From Bordetella parapertussis (lineage in GTDB: Bacteria > Pseudomonadota > Gammaproteobacteria > Burkholderiales > Burkholderiaceae_D): 64,000 nt of DNA. The stretch is from assembly GCA_945866125.1 (NCBI GenBank), contig CAMBFZ010000017.1, forward strand, positions 23,682 through 87,681. The letters run 5' to 3'. A program made the position numbers and the translations under genes. Positions 45,713 through 54,968 of the stretch are shown piece after piece. The notes under the pieces are model-generated. The model saw nothing but the letters and a program-made list of their open reading frames with translations, made no database searches and was not told where the DNA came from. Within the stretch, counting starts at the first letter, position 1, and every line of letters begins with the position of its first letter.

Positions 45713-46186
45713 ATGAACGCGTCATTTGACTTACATGAAATCGATCCCATTCTTGATGCGCTAGGCAGATTGCCTGGTGCGCTGCTGCCGATTTTGCACG
45801 CGGTGCAGGCCAAAGCCGGCTACGTACCCGCCGAGGCCGTGCCCATGATTGCCGAACGCCTCAACCTGTCCCGCGCCGAAGTACACGGCGTCATCAGCTA
45901 CTACCATCATTTTCGGCAGCATCCTGCCGGTAAAACGGTGGTGCAGGTTTGCCGCGCTGAGGCCTGTCAATCGGTGGGCGCCGAGGCGCTGGCGCAGCAC
46001 GCGATGGCAGAAATCGGTTGCGACTTTCATGCCACCAGCGCCGACGGCGCAGTCACGCTGGAGCCGGTGTATTGCCTTGGTCAATGTGCATGTGGCCCGG
46101 CGGTGATGATCAATGACGACCTGTACGCGCGCGTGACGCCAGCGCGCCTGACGTCGCTGCTCAACCAGGCCAGGAGCAAAGCATGA
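45713..46186 (+). CDS. fdsG: NAD-dependent formate dehydrogenase, gamma subunit
   Basis: NuoE-like electron-transfer subunit with a [2Fe-2S] cluster. The four Cys ligands are in VCRAEACQSVG and YCLGQCACGPA. The N-terminal helical part has LHAVQAKAGYVPAEAV and HGVISYYHHF. It has 157 residues. It is the first gene of the fdsGBA operon and overlaps fdsB by 4 bp. Confidence 0.94.
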   Translation: MNASFDLHEIDPILDALGRLPGALLPILHAVQAKAGYVPAEAVPMIAERLNLSRAEVHGVISYYHHFRQHPAGKTVVQVCRAEACQSVGAEALAQHAMAEIGCDFHATSADGAVTLEPVYCLGQCACGPAVMINDDLYARVTPARLTSLLNQARSKA

Positions 46187-47727
46187 GTATCACCATTTAT
46201 GTGCCGCGTGATTCCACCGCGATTGCGCTCGGTGCCAACGCAGTGGCCCACGCCATTGCGGCCGAAGCCGCAAAGCGCCAGATTGCCATCAAGCTCGTGC
46301 GAAATGGTTCGCGCGGTATTTTCTGGCTCGAGCCTCTGGTTGAGGTCGCCACGGCCGCCGGCCGCATTGCCTATGGCCCCGTTATGCCAGAAGATGTCGC
46401 GTCTTTGTTTGATGCAGACTTCTTGCACGGTGGCGCACATGCGCTCGCACAGGGCCTGACCGAAGACATTCCATTTTTGAAAAATCAGGAACGCCTGACC
46501 TTTGCTCGTGTCGGCATCACCGATCCGGTCTCGCTCGACGACTATCTCGCCCATGAAGGCTTTGCCGGCCTGCGCAACGCGCTCACCCTCACGCAAGAGC
46601 AGATCGTCCAGCAGGTCACTGACTCCGGCCTGCGTGGCCGTGGCGGCGCGGCTTTCCCAACCGGGATCAAATGGAACACGGTGCGCGCGACACAGTCTGC
46701 GCAAAAATACATCGTCTGCAATGCCGACGAAGGCGACTCCGGTACCTTTTCAGACCGCATGGTCATGGAGGACGATCCCTTCATGCTGATCGAAGGCATG
46801 ACTATCGCCGGCCTCGCTGTTGGTGCCGACATGGGCTATATCTATGTGCGCTCCGAATATCCGCACGCGATCGCGGCATTAAACGAAGCCGTCGCCATCG
46901 CCCGTGCGCATCACTATCTCGGTCGCGATGTACTGCAATCAGGTCATGCATTCGACATTGATGTGCGGGTTGGTGCAGGCTCCTATGTCTGCGGTGAAGA
47001 AACCGCGCTGCTCGAAAGCCTCGAAGGCAGACGCGGCATCGTGCGTGCCAAGCCACCCCTGCCCGCCATCTCCGGTTTGTTTGGTCAGCCCACCGTAATC
47101 AACAACGTCATCTCTTTAGCCAGCGTGCCCATCATCCTTGCGCGTGGTGCCGCGTTTTACCGCGACTACGGTATGGGTCGCTCGCGCGGCACGTTGCCCA
47201 TTCAGTTGGCTGGCAATATCAAGCGTGGCGGTCTGGTTGAGAAGGCATTCGGCGTCACCTTACGCGACATGCTAACCACCTTTGGTGGCGGTACCGCATC
47301 GGGCAAGCCGATCAAGGCAGTGCAGGTGGGTGGTCCGCTCGGCGCGTATCTGCCCGAATCGCAATTTGATACGCCACTCGACTACGAAGCCTTTCTGGCG
47401 CTCGGCGGCACGCTGGGTCACGGTGGCATCGTGGTCTTCGACGAATCCACCGACATGCTCAAAATGGCGCGCTATGCGATGGAATTCTGCGCGATTGAAT
47501 CGTGCGGCAAATGCACGCCCTGCCGCATCGGCTCAACCCGCGGCAAAGAAGCGCTCGACAAAGTCATCGCGGGCGAAGACCGCGAACAACAAATTCATCT
47601 GGTGCGCGACCTGTGCGACATCATGTTGAACGGCTCACTCTGCGCCATGGGCGGTATGACGCCGTTTCCGGTGCTCTCGGCATTGAACCATTTTCCGCAA
47701 GATTTTCACGCGAAGGAAATCAAATGA
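46183..47727 (+). CDS. fdsB: NAD-dependent formate dehydrogenase, beta subunit
   Basis: NuoF-like diaphorase subunit that passes electrons to NAD. The FMN/NADH site GLRGRGGAAFPTGIKW lies near residue 145, with NADEGDSGTFSDR after it. The C-terminal [4Fe-4S] ligands are in ESCGKCTPCRIGSTRG. An N-terminal thioredoxin-like domain completes the 514 residues. It overlaps fdsA by 4 bp. Confidence 0.95.
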   Translation: MSITIYVPRDSTAIALGANAVAHAIAAEAAKRQIAIKLVRNGSRGIFWLEPLVEVATAAGRIAYGPVMPEDVASLFDADFLHGGAHALAQGLTEDIPFLKNQERLTFARVGITDPVSLDDYLAHEGFAGLRNALTLTQEQIVQQVTDSGLRGRGGAAFPTGIKWNTVRATQSAQKYIVCNADEGDSGTFSDRMVMEDDPFMLIEGMTIAGLAVGADMGYIYVRSEYPHAIAALNEAVAIARAHHYLGRDVLQSGHAFDIDVRVGAGSYVCGEETALLESLEGRRGIVRAKPPLPAISGLFGQPTVINNVISLASVPIILARGAAFYRDYGMGRSRGTLPIQLAGNIKRGGLVEKAFGVTLRDMLTTFGGGTASGKPIKAVQVGGPLGAYLPESQFDTPLDYEAFLALGGTLGHGGIVVFDESTDMLKMARYAMEFCAIESCGKCTPCRIGSTRGKEALDKVIAGEDREQQIHLVRDLCDIMLNGSLCAMGGMTPFPVLSALNHFPQDFHAKEIK

Positions 47728-50570
47728 ACGTACTCAACGACACCGACTTCGGTACCCCGGCAAGTGCTGCAGCCACTACGGTTACGCTCGAAATTGACGG
47801 TGTGAACGTCACCGTGCCGACCGGCACTTCCGTCATGCGCGCCGGCGTCGAAGCCGGCATCAATGTGCCCAAACTCTGTGCGACAGACAGTCTGGAAGCC
47901 TTTGGTTCCTGCCGCGTCTGCTTAGTCGAAATCGAAGGTCGCAAAGGCTATCCGGCATCCTGCACAACGCCGGTTGAAAACGGCATGAAGGTCAAGACCC
48001 AGACCTCGAAGCTTGCCGACATTCGTAAAGGCATGCTTGAGCTCTACATCTCCGACCACCCGCTCGACTGCCTCACCTGCCCGACCAACGGTAACTGCGA
48101 ATTGCAAGATGTTGCGGGCATCGTGGGCTTACGTGAAGTCCGTTACGGCTACGAAGGCGAGAATCATCTCAAGCTGAAGAAAGATGAATCCAATCCGTAC
48201 TTTACCTACGACGCATCAAAATGCATCGTCTGTAACCGCTGCGTCCGCGCCTGCGAAGAAACCCAGGGCACCTTTGCACTGACGATTGACGGTCGCGGTT
48301 TTGGGTCGCGCGTCTCGGCGGGGCAAAAAGAAAATTTCATGGATTCGGAATGCGTATCCTGCGGCGCGTGCGTACAAGCCTGCCCAACCGCGACCCTGAC
48401 CGAAAAAACCGTCATCAAACTGGGTCAAGCCGAACACAGCGCCATCACGACGTGCGCCTACTGCGGCGTTGGCTGCTCATTCAAAGCCGAGATGAAGGGC
48501 AATGAAGTCGTGCGCATGGTGCCCTACAAAGACGGCAAGGCCAACCACGGCCACTCTTGCGTCAAGGGTCGTTTTGCCTGGGGCTATGCGACCCATCAGG
48601 ACCGCATGCTTAAACCCATGATCCGCAAAAAAATTAGCGACCCGTGGCAGGAAGTCTCCTGGGACGAAGCGCTGGCCTATGCCGCGAGCGAATTCCGCCG
48701 CATCCAAACCAAGTACGGCAAAGATTCCATCGGCGGCATCACCTCCTCGCGCTGTACCAACGAAGAAGTCTATCTGGTGCAAAAGCTCGTACGGGCAGCG
48801 TTCGGCAACAACAACGTCGACACCTGCGCCCGCGTTTGCCATTCACCAACCGGTTACGGACTCAAGCAAACACTCGGCGAATCGGCCGGCACGCAAACCT
48901 TTGATTCGGTGATGCAGGCCGATGTTATCGTCGTTATCGGTGCTAATCCTGTGGTCGCTCATCCGGTGTTTGCATCGCAAATGAAACGCCGTCTGCGTCA
49001 GGGTGCCAAGCTCATCGTCGTCGATCCCCGCACGACCGAGATGGTCAAGTCACCCCACGTACAAGCCGACTATCATTTAAAACTCAAGCCCGGCACCAAC
49101 GTGGCGCTGATTTCCTCCATGGCGCACGTGATCGTCACCGAAGGCCTATGCCGCGACGATTATATTGATGCGCGTTGCGACACGCAGTCGTTCAAAGAGT
49201 GGAAAGATTTTGTCTCGCTGCCAGAAAATTCGCCCGAAGCGATGGCCGACATCACCGGCGTACCAGCCGACGATCTGCGTAGCGCCGCTCGTCTGTATGC
49301 AACCGGCGGCAATGCGGCAATCTATTACGGGCTCGGCGTGACCGAGCATGCACAAGGATCCACCGCCGTCATGGGCATAGCCAATCTGGCGATGGCCACC
49401 GGTAACGTCGGACGCGAGGGAGTGGGTGTCAATCCGCTGCGCGGCCAAAATAACGTGCAGGGGTCTTGCGACATGGGTTCGTTCCCGCATGAGCTGCCAG
49501 GTTACCGGCACATCTCCGACACCACCGCCCGCGCCGAATTCGAATCACGCTGGGGTGTAACGTTGAACCCCGAGCCGGGCCTGCGTATTCCAAACATGTT
49601 TGACGCGGCCGTTGACGGCAGCTTCATGGGTCTCTACTGCCATGGCGAAGACATCGCACAATCGGACCCCGATACCCAGCACGTATCGAAAGCGCTCTCT
49701 GCGATGGAATGCATCGTGGTACAGGATATTTTCTTGAACGAGACCGCCAAATTTGCCCATGTCTTCCTGCCCGGTTCGTCTTTCCTGGAAAAAGATGGCA
49801 CCTTTACCAATGCCGAGCGTCGCATTTCGCGGGTGCGTAAAGTGATGCCAGCCAAAGCGGGGTATTCGGATTGGGAGGCTACGCAGGCCCTCTCCAATGC
49901 GCTGGGCTATCCGATGAATTATGCACATCCGTCTGAGATCATGGACGAAATCGCGTCGCTCACGCCGACCTTCAAAGGTGTCTCGTTCGAAAAAATCGAC
50001 CAGCTCGGTAGCATTCAGTGGCCTTGCAATGACGAAGCGCCAAGCGGCACACCGATCATGCACATTGACCATTTTGTGCGGGGCAAAGGCAAATTCATCA
50101 TCACCAAATACGTCGCCACCGACGAAAAAGTCACGCGTAAATTCCCCTTGATTCTCACCACCGGCCGCATCCTGTCTCAGTACAACGTTGGCGCCCAAAC
50201 GCGCCGTACCGACAACGTGCAGTGGCACACCGAAGACCGTCTTGAGATTCATCCGCATGATGCGCAAGAACGCGGCATCAAGCAGGATGATTGGGTCGGC
50301 ATCGAATCCCGCGCTGGACAGACAGTGCTGCGCGCCACCATCACTGACAATGTGCAGCCGGGCGTGGTTTACACCACCTTCCATTACCCGGAGTCGGGTG
50401 CCAATGTGATCACGACGGATAACTCGGATTGGGCGACCAACTGCCCTGAATATAAAGTCACGGCGGTGCAAGTCATGCCGGTGAGCCAGCCATCCAAGTG
50501 GCAGCAAGAGTACTCGGAATTTAACAAAGAGCAGCTGCAGTTAGCCAAGGCAGAGACCACCAACGCCTGA
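47724..50570 (+). CDS. fdsA: NAD-dependent formate dehydrogenase, alpha (catalytic) subunit
   Basis: Oxidises formate to CO2 at a bis-molybdopterin guanine dinucleotide molybdenum site. The ATG at 47724 gives 948 residues. Domains: N-terminal [2Fe-2S] (FGSCRVCLVEIEG), His-ligated cluster region (HPLDCLTCPTNGNCELQ), two [4Fe-4S] motifs (CIVCNRCVRACEE and CVSCGACVQACP), and the FDH cluster CAYCGVGC near residue 244. The Mo ligand is Cys at about residue 372 (CARVCHSPTG), followed by the conserved His. It uses Cys, not selenocysteine. It is the soluble cytoplasmic type known from Cupriavidus and Rhodobacter. Confidence 0.97.
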   Translation: MNVLNDTDFGTPASAAATTVTLEIDGVNVTVPTGTSVMRAGVEAGINVPKLCATDSLEAFGSCRVCLVEIEGRKGYPASCTTPVENGMKVKTQTSKLADIRKGMLELYISDHPLDCLTCPTNGNCELQDVAGIVGLREVRYGYEGENHLKLKKDESNPYFTYDASKCIVCNRCVRACEETQGTFALTIDGRGFGSRVSAGQKENFMDSECVSCGACVQACPTATLTEKTVIKLGQAEHSAITTCAYCGVGCSFKAEMKGNEVVRMVPYKDGKANHGHSCVKGRFAWGYATHQDRMLKPMIRKKISDPWQEVSWDEALAYAASEFRRIQTKYGKDSIGGITSSRCTNEEVYLVQKLVRAAFGNNNVDTCARVCHSPTGYGLKQTLGESAGTQTFDSVMQADVIVVIGANPVVAHPVFASQMKRRLRQGAKLIVVDPRTTEMVKSPHVQADYHLKLKPGTNVALISSMAHVIVTEGLCRDDYIDARCDTQSFKEWKDFVSLPENSPEAMADITGVPADDLRSAARLYATGGNAAIYYGLGVTEHAQGSTAVMGIANLAMATGNVGREGVGVNPLRGQNNVQGSCDMGSFPHELPGYRHISDTTARAEFESRWGVTLNPEPGLRIPNMFDAAVDGSFMGLYCHGEDIAQSDPDTQHVSKALSAMECIVVQDIFLNETAKFAHVFLPGSSFLEKDGTFTNAERRISRVRKVMPAKAGYSDWEATQALSNALGYPMNYAHPSEIMDEIASLTPTFKGVSFEKIDQLGSIQWPCNDEAPSGTPIMHIDHFVRGKGKFIITKYVATDEKVTRKFPLILTTGRILSQYNVGAQTRRTDNVQWHTEDRLEIHPHDAQERGIKQDDWVGIESRAGQTVLRATITDNVQPGVVYTTFHYPESGANVITTDNSDWATNCPEYKVTAVQVMPVSQPSKWQQEYSEFNKEQLQLAKAETTNA

Positions 50571-50573
50571 GTG

Positions 50574-51431
50574 ATGAAACACACTTTGCAGCAGCCCTTG
50601 CCGGTTGAGGGCGCTGATTGCTTGCAGCAGATCGGTGTGCAGCGCTGGCGCGATGGCGCGCTGACAGATTCGACCGATGTGGTCGCCGTCGAGGTGCCTG
50701 TTGCGCTGGAATACAACGGCCTCTCGCATGTCGTCATGCTCGCTTCACCCGGCGCGCTGGAAGATTTTGCGCTGGGCTTTTCGCTCTCTGAAGGCTTGCT
50801 GCACGACGCGTCCGAGTTGTACGACTGCGAGGTGGCGGTGCAGCCCGATGGCATCCTGATCCGTTTGCAGATTGCATCAGAACGGTTTGCCGCATTCAAA
50901 GAGCAACGACGCAACATGACAGGGCGTACCGGCTGCGGCCTGTGCGGTGCTGAGAGCTTGTCGCAGGTGTGGCGTCACCCTCCTCCGGTGGCAAACAACA
51001 GGCATGATGTGCCTCCAGCGCCGGTGCCCGCGCAGCAACTGCTAGAGGGCATGCGCACCATGCAAGGCATGCAAACCTTGCAGCAGCAAAGCGGCGCCAC
51101 GCATGCGGCGGCATGGATGAACCATCAGGGCGACGTGGTTTGCGTGCGCGAAGATGTCGGGCGTCACAACGCGCTGGATAAACTGATCGGCGCACTCGCG
51201 TTTGCCGGTACGGATTTTTCACAAGGCACCGTGCTCATCACCAGCCGGGCGAGTTATGAGATGGTGCAAAAATCGGCAATGATGGGCATCAGTGTGATCG
51301 CTGCCATTTCAGCGCCAACCAGCTTGGCGGTGCAACTGGCCCGCGACACCGGCGTGTCACTGGTCGGATTTATGCGCGAGCAGAGTTACGTGGTGTATGC
51401 GCATGCGACGCGCATACAATCCTCCCTATAG
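50574..51431 (+). CDS. fdhD: formate dehydrogenase sulfurtransferase FdhD
   Basis: Transfers sulfur to the molybdenum cofactor of formate dehydrogenase and is required for its activity. The Cys motif TGCGLCGAESLSQV carries the sulfur relay, and VCVREDVGRHNALDKLIG plus ITSRASYEMVQKSA are the family blocks. The ATG at 50574 is used (a GTG lies one codon earlier). 285 residues. In the fds operon this gene is also called fdsC. Confidence 0.95.
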   Translation: MKHTLQQPLPVEGADCLQQIGVQRWRDGALTDSTDVVAVEVPVALEYNGLSHVVMLASPGALEDFALGFSLSEGLLHDASELYDCEVAVQPDGILIRLQIASERFAAFKEQRRNMTGRTGCGLCGAESLSQVWRHPPPVANNRHDVPPAPVPAQQLLEGMRTMQGMQTLQQQSGATHAAAWMNHQGDVVCVREDVGRHNALDKLIGALAFAGTDFSQGTVLITSRASYEMVQKSAMMGISVIAAISAPTSLAVQLARDTGVSLVGFMREQSYVVYAHATRIQSSL

Positions 51432-51447
51432 ATTGACAGGTGAAATA

Positions 51448-51672
51448 ATGGACACGAATAATTTGATCAAGATGGCTAACCAGATCGGTGCTTTTTTCGA
51501 GAGCATGCCGGATCGGGCGCAAGCAATAGAAGACATCGCCAGTCATATCAAGCGTTTTTGGGAACCCCGCATGCGTCGTGCTATTTTGGCGAGCATCGAT
51601 CAACACCAAGACGCCGCAATGAGCGAGATTGTGCGCGAAGCGATCGTCAGCCACCGCGCCTTGCTAGATTAA
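51448..51672 (+). CDS. fdsD: formate dehydrogenase, delta subunit
   Basis: Small accessory protein of the soluble formate dehydrogenase, 74 residues. LIKMANQIGAFFESMPDR and IKRFWEPRMRRAI match the FdsD family. The ATG at 51448 has an AGGTGA site; a longer frame from 51397 overlaps fdhD. Its stop overlaps the next start by one base (TAATG). Confidence 0.92.
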   Translation: MDTNNLIKMANQIGAFFESMPDRAQAIEDIASHIKRFWEPRMRRAILASIDQHQDAAMSEIVREAIVSHRALLD

Positions 51673-52238
51673 TGGCCGACGCCGCAAGCGCGCTACAGGC
51701 GCTATTGCATCGCTACTCGCTGGGCGGCAAAGATCTGGCCGAACCCGGCCCCACCACCGAAGAACTGCAACTGATCGCCGCCGCGGCGCTTCGCGCACCC
51801 GACCATGGTGAGCTGATGCCGTTTCGACTGGTCGTTGTCAGGGGCGCTGCGCGAAGCAGGCTCGCCGATTTGTTTGAAGACTACGCAGGGCGCACCGGCA
51901 AATCAGCCGAGAGTTGCGCCATCGAGCGTTCGCGTGCCTTACAGGTTCCGGTCACCATCGCCGTCGTCGCCCGCATCGATTTATCCCATCCCGTGGTGCC
52001 TGCACATGAACAATGGGCTTGTGTTGGCGGAGTGATTGCCAACGTTCTCAATGCCCTGCATCTGCTGGGCTATGCCGGAAAAATGCTGAGCGGTGGCAAG
52101 GTACGCGATAAACAGATCAGCGCATCGTTTTGCCAACCCGGTGAGACGCTCGTCGGATGGATAGTCGCCGGCACGCCCACGCGTGCGCTACGCGCCAAAA
52201 GCGAGAAGCAGTTGGCGGCCGTGCTATCGGAATTTTAA
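51672..52238 (+). CDS. nitroreductase-family protein
   Basis: FMN-dependent nitroreductase fold. The start at 51672 gives 188 residues with RAPDHGELMPFRLVVV and the C-terminal FCQPGETLVGWIVAGTP, like YdjA-type single-domain members. It is translationally coupled to fdsD, so it is probably co-expressed with formate dehydrogenase. Its substrate and reason for being there are unknown. Confidence 0.85.
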   Translation: MADAASALQALLHRYSLGGKDLAEPGPTTEELQLIAAAALRAPDHGELMPFRLVVVRGAARSRLADLFEDYAGRTGKSAESCAIERSRALQVPVTIAVVARIDLSHPVVPAHEQWACVGGVIANVLNALHLLGYAGKMLSGGKVRDKQISASFCQPGETLVGWIVAGTPTRALRAKSEKQLAAVLSEF

Positions 52239-52293
52239 ATAGCCCGGCGTGCGCGGCGAGCATACCCGCTTCATCCCGACAGGCACTTCTTGA

Positions 52294-54234
52294 TCAAATG
52301 GTCGTCGGACCCCGGATGCCCTGAACGTCGTTACTGAGATCAATCAGCTCTTGCTTCAGACCGACTCTACCCATCTGATCGACCAGCAAATCCATGATCT
52401 CCGGCGGATACAAGAACACTTCCGGATTCGTCAAGCCAGACACGCCCCTCGACAAGTCAGCTTGATTAATTTGGCCAAGCGCCGCATTGATTCGTTGCAT
52501 CGCAGCTTTTGCACCTAACGCTGCATCGAAAATAAGCCGATTTTTTTGCAGCTCACTTTCAATATGCTCCATTAAAAAATTCTCGCTCAGATCAGACCCT
52601 GCCGTTCCGAGGAACGTCAGGCTCGTATTACTGTTCAATGCGGAAACAAAGAGTTTCGCGTCATCATTATTGATACCGGTTTTGTCAAGGTTAAGGTTGA
52701 TGAGAGTCACATTGATGGTCAATGCCTCCGCAAGCGCCAGTGCGCCATGATGATTAAGGATATTCAAACGAAGGTCCAACGTGGTGAGCGTCTTATTGGT
52801 TTTCAGTTCCTGCGCGAGCGCCTGAACCCCCCTAGTACCGATGTCGTTATACCTCAAATTAAGCTCTGCGAGACCGGTTTTTCCTTGCAACATTTCAGCT
52901 AACGCCTGCCCACCAGCGTCACCGATTTTGTTGCCTTGCAATCCGATGCTGCGCAGCGTCGTGTTGCCGTTTAAGCCCTGCGCCAAAGCCGACAACCCCT
53001 CGTCGCCGATCAGGCAATCATCAAGCTGCAGAATTCGCAGAGGCATCGTGCTATGCATCGATGCAGCTAATGCCTGTGCACCGCTCGCCGCGATGATATT
53101 GCCACTCAGATTAAGACAAACAAGTGTCGTCAACATCGTGGCGATATAGTGCGCACCAACGGCACTGATGTCGTTATTTCCCAGATCTAGATGCGTCAGC
53201 GTCTTGTGGTCTTTTAGTCCCTTAGCGATCGCCTTTGCACCATCGTCACCGATGTCATTAGCACTTAGGATAATTTCGGTGAGCCTCGTATTCCTTTCTA
53301 ATCCGCGCGCCAGGCACGCTGCGCCAGCGGGACCGATTTCATTGCCACGCAATCCGAGGGTGGTAAGGCCGGAGGATGCGCGGAGTAGATCGGCCAAATC
53401 CTGCGCCCCTTCCTCGCCGATATTATTTAATCCAAGATTGAGACTAGTCAGCGTGGTGTTCGCCTGCAAACCCGCAACTAACAGCGTCGTACCCTCGTCA
53501 CCCAGACTGTTGTAGACAAGACTAAGACTGCGCAGAGTACGATTGGTTTTCAGCGCCGCGCCTAAGGCCGCTGCGCCATATTCATCACAATCGGCACCGC
53601 CAAGGTCAAGACTGATGAGGGTCGTGTTATCCGCTAAGGCCTCCGCGCAGAGTCGGACACCCGCAGACCCGATGCCCGAACCATAAAGCCTGAAGGTGGT
53701 GAGACCAGGATGGTCTCGCAAGATATTGGCCATGGCTTGCATACCGTCGAGGCTGATCGACATATCTGCGCAGTCGAGACTGCTCAGCGCGGGATGGCTT
53801 TTAAAGGTATCGATCAGGGCGATGCACTGTACGCCATCAAGTGCTAATTTATTCAGCTTGATCTCCCTTATTCCCACCGGAGCGCTTGCCAGCCATTGAC
53901 ACGCGTCGTCGAAGTTCATCTGCCTCGTGATGATGAAGCAGCCGTTGTTCTGGAGGGCCTGCTTGTGATACGCCACCCATGTCGCCTTGGTTGCCGGCTT
54001 GCTCGCAGATGAATTCACCATCAGAGGCAACAGCGATACAGGCTCGGTGGGAGCCGTCGAAGATCTGCCGGTGAGCGCCTCAGATAGCTTGTTGGTTTCA
54101 AAAACAGACCGTATCGTCGGCTTCTTGGCCTGGTCCTTCAGGGGCAATAATTCTTTATTTTCACTGCGCTGAGATAACGATAGCGTAGGCTCGATGTGGT
54201 CGCTACTAGCCGGTGGCGTGCTGGAAGATTTCAC
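52294..54234 (-). CDS. leucine-rich-repeat protein, GALA-like candidate effector
   Basis: 646 residues from a GTG start with a strong AAGGAG site 7 bp before it. The N-terminal ~115 residues are Ser/Thr/Pro-rich and likely disordered (KSSSTPPASSDHIEPTLSLS). Residues ~120-565 hold about 15 repeats of ~28 residues of the ribonuclease-inhibitor type, e.g. LTSLNLGLNNIGEEGAQDLA. Many end in GAxALA-like motifs (GAQALAASM, GALALAEAL, GVQALAQEL), the hallmark that named the Ralstonia GALA effectors. A helical C-terminal tail (LTNPEVFLYPPEIMDLLVDQ) could be F-box-like, but that is weak. No signal peptide. An effector role is inference. Confidence 0.78.
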   Translation of the reverse strand: MKSSSTPPASSDHIEPTLSLSQRSENKELLPLKDQAKKPTIRSVFETNKLSEALTGRSSTAPTEPVSLLPLMVNSSASKPATKATWVAYHKQALQNNGCFIITRQMNFDDACQWLASAPVGIREIKLNKLALDGVQCIALIDTFKSHPALSSLDCADMSISLDGMQAMANILRDHPGLTTFRLYGSGIGSAGVRLCAEALADNTTLISLDLGGADCDEYGAAALGAALKTNRTLRSLSLVYNSLGDEGTTLLVAGLQANTTLTSLNLGLNNIGEEGAQDLADLLRASSGLTTLGLRGNEIGPAGAACLARGLERNTRLTEIILSANDIGDDGAKAIAKGLKDHKTLTHLDLGNNDISAVGAHYIATMLTTLVCLNLSGNIIAASGAQALAASMHSTMPLRILQLDDCLIGDEGLSALAQGLNGNTTLRSIGLQGNKIGDAGGQALAEMLQGKTGLAELNLRYNDIGTRGVQALAQELKTNKTLTTLDLRLNILNHHGALALAEALTINVTLINLNLDKTGINNDDAKLFVSALNSNTSLTFLGTAGSDLSENFLMEHIESELQKNRLIFDAALGAKAAMQRINAALGQINQADLSRGVSGLTNPEVFLYPPEIMDLLVDQMGRVGLKQELIDLSNDVQGIRGPTTI

Positions 54235-54390
54235 GGTGATGCTCCTTAAATAAATTGGTGATCGCCCCGCCGACGCGACGGGGCACGGCGAGCCCGCAAG
54301 TGGTAACCACCTCCGCTCACCCGTTCCAATTCAGCTTGGATGTTTACCTAAAGACCGACCAATCTTCAGGTAATTGCATCAATAAAATTA

Positions 54391-54858
54391 CTACCAATAC
54401 TTCGGATACTGACGCCCCTGCGGCAGGTTGTTGTACACCAGTGCAACGAGCACGATAATCAATGCACCTAGCAAGGTCGGCATCAATAAAAATCCCCACC
54501 CCGGTTGGGCGAGCATCACGATTAGCGGATTACTTCCTGCCGGCGGGTGTACGGTACGGCTCAGCATCGTCGCGCCAATCGCCAGCGCTACAGCCAGTGC
54601 CATACTCCACCACTGCGCGCCAAACAGGGTGAGGGTCGCCAGTCCTATCAGCGTGCACAGTACATGGCCGACAATCACGTTGCGCGGCTGCGCAAACGGT
54701 GAATCGGGCAAACCAAACACAATTACGCAGCTTGCCCCGAACGAACCCAGTATCAATGGCGCGGTGCTGTGCTGCGTCAGCAGCGCCAATAAGGCAATTG
54801 AAAAAAAACCGCCACCGGCGGCCAGTAATACAGCTTTATTGGCAGGCTTGGGTGGCAA
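54391..54858 (-). CDS. HPP-family membrane protein with damaged 5' end
   Basis: Integral membrane protein with about four to five hydrophobic segments and the family motif TVHPPAGSNPLIVML. The frame opens at a TTG (54858) without a good ribosome site. Upstream in the same frame, an ATG at 54894 begins Met-Ser-Phe-Trp-Lys and then meets a TAA, after which Trp-Lys repeats and the frame is open. This looks like a small insertion that disrupted the normal start. HPP proteins have been linked to nitrite transport in some organisms; the role here is unknown. Confidence 0.75.
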   Translation of the reverse strand: MPPKPANKAVLLAAGGGFFSIALLALLTQHSTAPLILGSFGASCVIVFGLPDSPFAQPRNVIVGHVLCTLIGLATLTLFGAQWWSMALAVALAIGATMLSRTVHPPAGSNPLIVMLAQPGWGFLLMPTLLGALIIVLVALVYNNLPQGRQYPKYW

Positions 54859-54911
54859 GGCGCCCGACGCTTTCCATTACTTCCAGAATGACATCCCTTT
54901 TCTCCCGACAT

Positions 54912-54944
54912 AAAAAAACGCCTGCCACACAACGGTGGCAGGCG
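54912..54944 (-). terminator. intrinsic terminator after the OFA transporter
   Basis: A perfect 10-bp stem (CGCCTGCCAC with its complement) and a six-base loop, followed on the minus strand by seven T. It lies 25 bp past the transporter stop and separates it from the HPP gene. Confidence 0.88.
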
Positions 54945-54968
54945 CATCACACTTTCACACAAACGCAA

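Noticed and set aside
54300..54327. GGAACG followed by CCACTTG on the minus strand, upstream of the LRR gene
   Set aside because: Both halves resemble an hrp box, but the spacing is 18 bases instead of 16 and the final A is missing. Not counted as a promoter.
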